Positions 57,128 through 64,000 of a stretch of 64,000 bases of DNA are shown here, piece by piece. The stretch spans positions 338,698-402,697 of the forward strand of contig NMRB01000050.1 in the NCBI GenBank assembly GCA_002633025.1, in the 5' to 3' direction. A model generated the notes under the pieces. That model was given only the letters and a program-made list of their open reading frames with translations. It was not told the DNA's origin and ran no database searches. Made by a program: the position numbers and the translations under genes. Origin of the DNA: Notospermus geniculatus (Eukaryota; Nemertea; Pilidiophora; Heteronemertea; Lineidae). Each line of letters opens with the position of its first letter. Position 1 is the stretch's first letter.

Positions 57128-57308
57128 TCTACACTACGGAATTTCCACCGCGTGCTCGATTCGGACCAAGCACGGTTTGGTAATTTTGCCAAATGTAAAC
57201 AGCCAGTTTGTTCCGGTACCAAGTGGCAGTCTATAAACGTGCCTGTCCCGCTTGAATTTCAAAGTGGGCTCAGTCAGGGTTCAACCGGGCTAGTGCGTAA
57301 AAAGGGCT
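57128..57308. mobile_element. MITE 'AGCCCTTTTTACACTAGCC', copy 2 (inverted)
   Basis: The right end gggctagtgcgtaaaaagggct and interior cttgaatttcaaagtgggct, ggtaccaagtgg and ggaccaagcacgg match 46676-46854 in reverse. The left tip is degenerate. It ends about 100 bp before the coding exon. Confidence 0.75.
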
Positions 57309-57410
57309 TTAAAAAGGAAGTCCAGAGTTCGAATCCCAGTAGCATGTGATGTTTCCCAGACTGGAAAAGTCACCTCTTTCTCATGTATTTCTCCTTTTAT
57401 TTCGTTGCAG

Positions 57411-57561
57411 ATTCGTTCAGGATGTAGTCTCTAGTTAATGGACTAAAAACATTGGAATGCTATAGCAGTTACAAACATGGCGGTGATAGAAGTTGGAATA
57501 TGCGTGTTCCTCATTCTGCAGGCAGCGATCCCTGGTTTTGCAAGAAACAGGGCAGAACAAT
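57411..57561 (+). CDS. Signal-peptide exon of a secreted or membrane protein (partial)
   Basis: The exon opens after a strong acceptor (ctccttttatttcgttgcag, AG at 57409-57410), carries 66 bp of 5' UTR, starts at ATG 57477 in a good context (aacATGGC) and ends at 57561 before GTGAGT. The 28 complete codons read MAVIEVGICVFLILQAAIPG then FARNRAEQ: a short n-region, a hydrophobic core and a likely cleavage after GFA. It ends in phase 1, the usual phase for signal-peptide exons of extracellular proteins. The intron downstream contains MITEs at 57596, 57760 and 58756. The rest of the protein is uncertain; the best downstream exon candidate is at 59747. Confidence 0.7.
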
Positions 57562-57595
57562 GTGAGTATCAAATTTACTATCTTTTTATGCCCTC

Positions 57596-57682
57596 GGGCC
57601 GTATGCACAAAACTTCTTTTTTAAAGTGTAAAATTTGGAACAATAGTTTAAGGGAAATTTTACACTTGATGTTATTCGGCCC
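57596..57682. mobile_element. MITE 'GGGCCGTATGCAC', 87 bp
   Basis: gggccgtatgcacaaaac at the left and a right end ending ttattcggccc are inverted; the inner stem is aagtgtaaaattt / aaattttacactt. It shares its tip with the element at 40351. It lies 35 bp into the intron after the signal-peptide exon. Confidence 0.75.
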
Positions 57683-57759
57683 CTGCTGTATCTCAAGACG
57701 TATCAGTGACACTCAATTACATATTTGGTCTATCAGGGGGTTCTTTGATCCGACATGTA

Positions 57760-57966
57760 CAGTGGTGGCCAAAATTATTCAAATGCTTGGCATGTAATAG
57801 ATATTTTAGTTGTTGTTTGTAATCCATGTAGACCAACATGAAATAATTTTATTTTCTTCAGAGCAATGCATCTTTTCCAATTATTAGAAGTGAAAAATGG
57901 AAATGAGACTTTATACGGCAACGTCTTAAGATATACCTAGTGTTCGAATAATTTTGGCCACCACTG
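57760..57966. mobile_element. Tc1/mariner MITE, 207 bp, TA duplication
   Basis: CAGTGGTGGCCAAAATTATT and its reverse complement are the ends, with TA on both sides (57758-57759 and 57967-57968). CAGTGGTGGCCAAAA is a classic Tc1-like terminus. The interior has no frame. Confidence 0.95.
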
Positions 57967-58755
57967 TATGTTCTGTTTTCTGTTCAGAAAACAGCATAGG
58001 ATACCGTAACTTAAAGCCTCATGTGACTTATCAGGTGAAAACACCAGTTATCAAACCACTGTTGCGGTTTTCTGATCGAGTTTTTTATGCAAGAACAAGT
58101 TTTTGTTCATTTGGAATTTTGCCGGAATTCTACTGCGTATATATCCTCAAACGGAGATAGGATTGATTACACTATCATTGTGAATAACTGTGACGAAATC
58201 CCCAGCAACTAATTTGTGAGAATTTCGAATCTCATCTTCTCACAGCAATAGCGCCACTCCCCAAATTCTGAAACGTGCTTGAGTTGATATGTAGTGCAAC
58301 TGGGATTTAAAACCAACCTCGGTGACCTCAGGTTATTGAAATAAGAGTTTTTTCCTCAGATTTGTATTTGAAACCTGTCAGGCATTCTTTATCCTAACCT
58401 ACTTCAATATCAACAAGTCTTTTTATTGCGTGGTGCACAATCTCGCGGACAAAAACCCTAACATGGAAATTGGCTCAAAATTACTCGACCATTACCGTCT
58501 AACTATTATTCCACAGTTCTCTTTTCATTGTATTCTGTAGTACTTGTTCAAGTTTCAATGGACTTATTCTGTCCAAGTTCTTGAAGTTTCAACAAATGCT
58601 TACATGGCTGTTTGGTCCATTCAAGAGGAGAATCCTTTGAAAAAATACTTTGGTGCTCTTGAGGTGGTTAGGTGTGTTGCTCTTTATTCAGCCATCTAAT
58701 TCTAACGCTTAGTCATTATTACGGTGTTGGGCGTCCACCCTGTAGAACCATCTTT

Positions 58756-58876
58756 GGCCCGTATTTTAGAATGCTCCTCAACGTAAAGGAGTTCCTCAAG
58801 GTTATTGTTCTCAACAGGAGAACAATAGCCTTGAGGATTACTCCTTTACGTTGAGGAGCATTCTAAAATACGGGCC
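58756..58876. mobile_element. Near-perfect palindromic MITE, 121 bp
   Basis: ggcccgtattttagaatgct on the left and its reverse complement on the right bound a hairpin with about 58-bp arms (ctcctcaacgtaaaggag, ctcaaggttattgttctc) and a 4-nt loop; one or two small bulges. A half copy (gttctaaaatacggccc) lies at 6334. Confidence 0.88.
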
Positions 58877-59746
58877 TACGTCACCTTTCTGGTAGGTCTG
58901 GGTGTGTGCCTTGAAATATTGGCAGCAAGCCGAAAATTGCCCCTTGTTGATTTCCAAGGAAATTTCTTATGCTAAAACCAATGATAAACGACTAGATCCT
59001 TTAGTTTTCTTTGGCTGAGTTGCCCTTAGAATTGGAAAGCTAACTCTGGGAACAAGTGTATGAAATGGACAAGAGATAGCTGCTAGAATTTGGAGATGCT
59101 GATCCAGTAAAAGTTGGGAGCATTTCAGTTGAGCTACCTGGCTCGGAGGACTGTAGTACTGCAGTCACTTGTCCACTCCCTCATTAGAAAAATTCACTTG
59201 GCCTGACCTGAGAATCTCAGGACCAACATATCGCCACACGGCGTAAGCGACTTCCGTTCCTTGTCCAAGATCTATTCAGATTCATGTTGTCCATCCATGC
59301 GTACAAGACGTGAACAAAGCTGCTGACAAAACGGGAAGAAAAGCGCTAAGAATACCGCGCAATAATGGACACCGAGCTACATCCTCTGTAGCTTTGAGAT
59401 GCGACATTGAATCAGATGAAACCTAGCATTTATTGTAGTCTCCTTGTGACGATAGATCCCCCATGCAGGAAGTGGCCGGAACTGACCAGCAGGATTTGCA
59501 CGGTGAAAGAGTCAGAAAGTCCTTTCTCTGACCGATGAAGGCGAACTTCCAGTTCCATGCTGACATGTCCTTTGGCTTTTCAGATTGGCGCCGAGGTCAA
59601 CTGTTAGTTGTTTTTGACGGCAAGCTTTACTTTGAGAGGTGTGTCTTCACTTTTCAAACCCTTGGCCTTCTGTTTCTCCCAATTATTATGCTATCCATCC
59701 AGTTACATCATTTCTCTGTTAGATTCTTTTCTTTTCTCTCCTGCAG

Positions 59747-59930
59747 TTGCAGGGAGGATCCAAAGTTGCGGAGACAAATCTGCTGCGATCAGCCATTCAA
59801 ACAACTTCGCAATTCTGAATAAAGCTTTCATGTTTGCCCATTGGCCGCGTTCAAGAAATATTTTCAGATTCTTTCATTGAATGCATGGAAAATAAAGATT
59901 TTATGTGCATAATAAAACCTATGGAGAGGA
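59747..59930 (+). CDS. Candidate last exon with stop and polyadenylation signals
   Basis: A strong polypyrimidine/acceptor (ttcttttcttttctctcctgcag) precedes 59747; a second AG six bases on would keep the frame. Joined in phase 1 to the exon at 57411 it stays open for 44 residues (with AGRIQSCGDKSAAIS and HWPRSRNIFRFFH) to TGA at 59878-59880. AATAAA signals follow at 59891 and 59911, with another inside at 59818. The resulting precursor would be about 72 residues, with a basic C-terminal end. It resembles no family I know. Intervening exons may exist, so the joining is tentative. Confidence 0.35.
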
Positions 59931-60025
59931 TTTTGATGGGTTTGTGCCAGGCCAAGCCAATGGGTACTGTCCCTGGTGCTGTGGATCAGGGAGAATTGGG
60001 TATGATGTCATAAATACCTACCCTA

Positions 60026-60193
60026 TAGACCTTTCCAACAAAGATGGTTGCCTACTACATGTAGTTCTCAGACAATTATTGTGTCAAAACTTTTGTGCCC
60101 ATTGCCCTCTTGACCAGCTTAGCGTGCCAGCCGCCATCTTCTGACATCATATGGTGAGAACTGTTAGACCACCATCTTTGTTGGAAAAGTCTA
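60026..60193. mobile_element. MITE family 'AGACCTTTCCAACAAAGATGG', copy 3
   Basis: tagacctttccaacaaagat and atctttgttggaaaagtcta form the ends. The most compact of the three copies. The interior matches 41930-42123. Confidence 0.88.
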
Positions 60194-60199
60194 TCTATA

Positions 60200-61260
60200 A
60201 GTATAGGGATCCCTCCTCACAACTGGTTGGTCAATCTTTCTGGTGTCAGTTACCAAAAACACCTCTTATTCTTGTTCAGCTTCTCTGTGGGAAACTGCAA
60301 TGAAGAAAGTGTGTATTTTTGACTTGGTGTGGACTTTCAGATCTGACCAATATAAAAGGAATGATGTTTTACCTTCAGGATTTCCTGATGGGCTAGTTGT
60401 GTTGTAAACAACCTTCTCTGACTTCCTAAGTGCTGCATTAGCTGATACCGGTGACACTTCAAGCATGACCTACGCATCCTGTCCACCTACTTGAACACAA
60501 TTCCGGCATCTTGTAGCTCATTCAAGTTCCAAGTACAAACAACCGCACAGCTTGTGGCTTCCTGAAAACTTCCTGACTGGCCTGTAGTTGCTCTGACACG
60601 CTGACTCTTAGCAGTTTCCCATACATGTCTTGTTTCATGCCCTCAAACTTTAAGTTGCTCCTTTTACTGGTCCATCTTTCCAACCCAGGCTCCCTATTTC
60701 ATCATTCGATTACTTCAAGCCAATTTATTGAGTGGGCTCATTAAGTTTAAAAGCCCTTTTATGCCGCGCTGTTTTACACCTCACGTCTTCGGTCTTCGAG
60801 GGTGATCGATGGCGGCAAAATGTATTTGTTAAAAGGCGTGGCGTGCATCGAGTAATTCGTGTCATTGGAATGGTGTAGTCAGAGATGAACAGTTTTGAAG
60901 ACGTTAATCTTGGAAAATAATACCTCTCTTTCTTGAGTACCATAGTAAAATCTCTGTGATGGAACCCAAATGCTGCCATTCCTAAATTCATCATTTATAG
61001 AAATCTGCTGTTCACTGCAGCTAGAGTTAAACTAGGACCGGGCCAAATTTCCCTTGCCTTCACGCTATGACGTCACGAATCATCAGCTATTTCTGTATCA
61101 TTCTTCCATATTGAGGACCAAGGGACCATCCTTGGCTTGTCCCAGGACAGCAGCCATGTCAGCATTTTCCATCATAAATCTTGTATCTTCTTGATTGAAG
61201 ATCGAAGGAGGGGACTATGGATTCGCATAACTTCTTCGTGGGTCTCCTTCATTTCTCTAT
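60200..61260. other. No gene recognised
   Basis: Short frames on both strands without paired splice sites. No repeats defined. Confidence 0.4.
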
Positions 61261-61261
61261 A

Positions 61262-61472
61262 GAGGCTTTGCAATGACGTCAGTAAACGTCATCCTGGCGG
61301 TCATTCTGGAGTACACAGGGCGCAGAGGTGTGAACTGACCGTGACGTGACTTGCGTGAAGTGCGCCACGCCGTTGTTGACGTAACGTCATTGAGGCATGC
61401 ACAGCTCATTTCGCTCACCTCTGCAGCATGTGTACTCCAGCATGGCGGCTTGTGACGTCATGCAAAGCCTCT
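61262..61472. mobile_element. MITE 'GAGGCTTTGCA...', first of an adjoining pair
   Basis: gaggctttgcaatgacgtca and tgacgtcatgcaaagcctc are the inverted ends; inside, gtcattctggagtacaca-g pairs with tgtgtactccag-atggc. Bordered by CTATA/TATAG. It contains many TGACGTCA-like words. Confidence 0.85.
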
Positions 61473-61477
61473 ATAGA

Positions 61478-61629
61478 GGCTATATGCACTGACGTCATCA
61501 AATGACATCATCAATGGGTACGCCGCCACGTGTTGGATGGAAAATGCGCTGCGTCAGAATGTCATAACGTTCCATCCAACATGGCGTAACATCGCAGCAC
61601 GTGGGCTGATGACGTCACCTGCATAGCCT
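61478..61629. mobile_element. MITE 'GAGGCTATATGCA...', second of the pair
   Basis: gaggctatatgcactgacgtcatc and gatgacgtcacctgcatagcctc are inverted ends. It shares the ctctatagag junction with the element on its left and the same tip sequence, so both belong to one family. The inner stem is gttggatgga / tccatccaac. Confidence 0.85.
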
Positions 61630-61639
61630 CTATAGCTTC

Positions 61640-63392
61640 CTTGTTCTGACCCAAAACCTGTAGACGTCCACGACAGCATTTCCACAAATGCTTGCAGTGG
61701 TTTGCACAGGCATTGGGATAACACGCAAAATGTTTCGTGAAACTGTAGTAGGATTTGCCAAACACCATGAAAACTGCAAAACTCAACACAAAACGTGGTG
61801 GAAGGAAGGGGCCTAAGGATGGTTCCTTGGGTTTGTACTAACTACAGCATCATCCCAGACCATTGACAGCATCTCGATTCTCAAGAACCTGTGAAATCAT
61901 AACTCGGTTGGAAGATGATACATCACCCTGAAAACACGATACGATAGAGCGTAACATCATTCTGATGATGCAGTCAATTGTTCGCAAGTTAATCGATGTG
62001 CGGAACGCTCGCCCTCCGATCGTAGATAGCGTAAATTGATGGCAGGAAGGAATCTGGGCAGCCTCTTCATAAAAATACGAAATATCCTGCAAAATGAATC
62101 GGTATGAAGGCGTAATGAAGAAGATGTTCTGATCGACTGATAGTGCAGGTCAGCTTTTGACGTCAGATTTTGCATGGATTACCACCAAGTTAGTCATTTT
62201 ACGATGCGCGACGTCTCCATCTAGGTTGATCTTCTTGAGCTGTCTGCGTGAACTCTTTTAACGTTTACGCTCAACGTATGCAAAAAGTCACTCGGCGTGA
62301 TTGATTCATATTGCATTTGACACGGGATGGAATGAAATTATGATTTCGTGTCTTTCTTTTAATTGATTAGTTTGCCTTGAATTTGGTCGGTTTCTGTTGC
62401 AGTGGAATGGATTGGTGGACGTTCGAAAAAAGTCTTTAAAGATCGGGCAGTTTGGAAAAAGTTGCATGGTGATGTTGTTGGCGTACTATCTTTACTATGT
62501 TCATTATGTACTTACAAACTCAATGTTTGCAAGGCACTTGAAAGATCAAATTCTGGCCCGAAGTGGACAGAACAGGGCCATTAAAGTGATGCCTAATGAC
62601 TTTATGAGAAGTACGAAGAATGTTTTGGGAGTTTGTGACAATAGGGTTACATTGTCATGGAGATCACCTGAGTGCGGGGTTCAGATCCGACTTGCACCTG
62701 GATTTCCAGGAATTGAGTTGATGTCCGCAATATTCTGAAATGTCACAAAAACACGGGTCTCTGTGTGTAAAAGATGATTGCTGATGATTTATCAAATTGA
62801 TGTCAAATGATAAGGTACATAATCTAGAATAATTTGTGCCTCGAGAGTGGATCCGGAGAAGCAAGAAGTGAGTTGCCATCAAATGTATCTTATTCCCAAC
62901 CAGTGATTTTTTTAACGATTTTTTCCTCGGAGTCTAATAATCACATGTTGTCATTGGCACCTACGTTTGGTTTTGTCTCCGTAGCTGGTGAAAAATCGTT
63001 CAGAATGGCGATTTATTTGAAGAGTGTTGCCAACAATTTTATGTTTGCTCAATGAATTTCCAATGAATGAGTAATCATGAAGCTGTATTGTTGCATTCAT
63101 CCAGGCCGCATTATAAAATGCTATTGAATTGTGAAAAAAGATGTGTGGGCTAACATGGCACTGTCTGTGAAAAAAGAGCGGTTTCTGGGAAATCCTGCTA
63201 GACAGCAATTAGTAGGTTTGTTCAGTTGGTTGATGCTCAGATTTTCCAATTGTAATGTTCAGATCCAGAATCAGTGAATTACTCAACAGATGGCAAAAAG
63301 ATGTCGCACAAGGCAAGGTTGACACCCATGTCCTTCACCCTAACAAAAAGCTCATGGACGACTGACTTGTCGTGAGATTTCTTTTGTGCTAC
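61640..63392. other. Unresolved region; possible exons
   Basis: A fair acceptor (ggtcggtttctgttgcag, AG at 62401-62402) is followed by a 60-codon frame containing EWIGGRSKKVFKDR and ending in a stop, but no donor or poly(A) signal supports it. Further frames at 62664-63208 are short. Confidence 0.25.
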
Positions 63393-63395
63393 AGT

Positions 63396-64000
63396 TGTCA
63401 GGCTTCTCCATTGATTAGCCTAAAAACTCCATCATTGGATAGTTACCAGCAACTCGCCATCATTGGTAACCAACTCAACCACTACCACTCCGTCATTAAC
63501 TAACTCCACCATTTTGGTTACCAACTCCACCATTGGTTACCAACTCCATCATTGGTTTCCAACTCCTCACTGGTTACCAACTCCGTCATTGGTTACCAAC
63601 TCCATCATTGTCAGGCTTCTCCATTGATTAGTCTAAAAACTCCATCATTGGATTGTTACCAGCAACTCTCCATCATTGGTAACCACCTCAATCACTACCA
63701 CTCCGTCAATAACCAACTCCACCATCTTGGTTACCAACTCCACCACTGGTTACCAACTCTATCATTGGTTACCAACTCCTCATTGGTTACCAACTCAGTC
63801 ATTGGCAGCATTGGTAACCAACTCCATCATTGGTTACCAACTCCATCATTGGTTACCAACTAATGGTACAAATTCTGTCAAATGGTTACCAACTCTGTCA
63901 TTGGTTACCAACTCCATCATTGGTTACCAACTTCGTCATTGGTTACCAACTCCATCATTGGTTACCAACTTCATCGTTGGTTACCATTTCCGTCATTGGT
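63396..64000. repeat. Minisatellite, about 19-bp unit, runs off the right edge
   Basis: Units of ggttaccaactccatcatt with t/g and a/c variants repeat at least 20 times. A higher-order block beginning tgtcaggcttctccattgat occurs at 63396 and 63608, giving a period of about 212 bp for the first part. The array continues past base 64000. Confidence 0.95.

Noticed and set aside
57310-57350. B-box-like gagttcgaatccca as a tRNA or SINE
   Set aside because: No A box at the right distance; it lies just beyond a MITE end.

Overview
The window looks like nuclear DNA from a marine deuterostome invertebrate, most likely an echinoderm; hemichordate or amphioxus cannot be excluded. There are no bacterial-style operons. 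Open frames are short and scattered, intron-type splice signals are present, and the sequence is saturated with miniature inverted-repeat elements (MITEs), foldbacks, tRNA-derived SINEs and minisatellites. One SINE ends in a tail resembling the Deu-domain SINEs known from sea urchin, amphioxus and vertebrates. The palindrome TAGGCCTA and its relatives recur throughout, a bias I associate with echinoderm-like genomes. That species call is inference.

Genes are sparse. Only two coding exons have good support. One is the first coding exon of an unrecognised minus-strand gene (2263-2388) that ends at a GTAAGT donor and runs off the left edge. The other is a plus-strand exon (57411-57561) with a strong acceptor, a start codon, a signal peptide and a phase-1 GTGAGT donor. 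A plausible last exon of the latter lies at 59747-59930, with a stop codon followed by two AATAAA signals. A possible non-coding first exon with a promoter-like upstream segment ends at 20028. Everything else is best read as intron or intergenic sequence.

Layout: 0.8-1.8 kb, a large Tc1/mariner-type foldback. 2.3-2.4 kb, minus-strand exon. 2.4-5.2 kb, tandem duplications. 5.9-8.1 kb, several MITEs. 10.0-10.4 kb, a minisatellite carrying TTACGTAA palindromes. 14.0-14.5 kb and 32.7-33.2 kb, a nearly identical inverted duplication. 16.4-19.6 kb, foldbacks, a Deu-like SINE and a nested MITE. 20.6-21.1 kb, a 145-bp tandem repeat with a CTCF-like core in each unit. 23.5-27.6 kb, dense and nested MITEs. 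30.3-30.6 kb, a 62-bp minisatellite. 35.2-36.0 kb, a MITE abutting a TTAA-flanked foldback with a tRNA-like promoter module in each arm. 36.6-46.9 kb, more MITEs and two inverted tRNA-derived SINEs. 49-52 kb, foldbacks. 53608-54229, assembly gap. 54.6-54.9 kb, a MITE inserted in a MITE with a 6-bp target duplication. 55.5-55.9 kb, a pyrimidine tract. 57.4-59.9 kb, the secreted-protein gene. 61.3-61.6 kb, paired MITEs. 63.4 kb to the end, a minisatellite.

The genes do not form a pathway. The biology here is the interplay of many non-autonomous transposons: elements inserted into or directly beside others, with readable target-site duplications (TA, TTA/TAA, TTAA, TGT, 5-6 bp).
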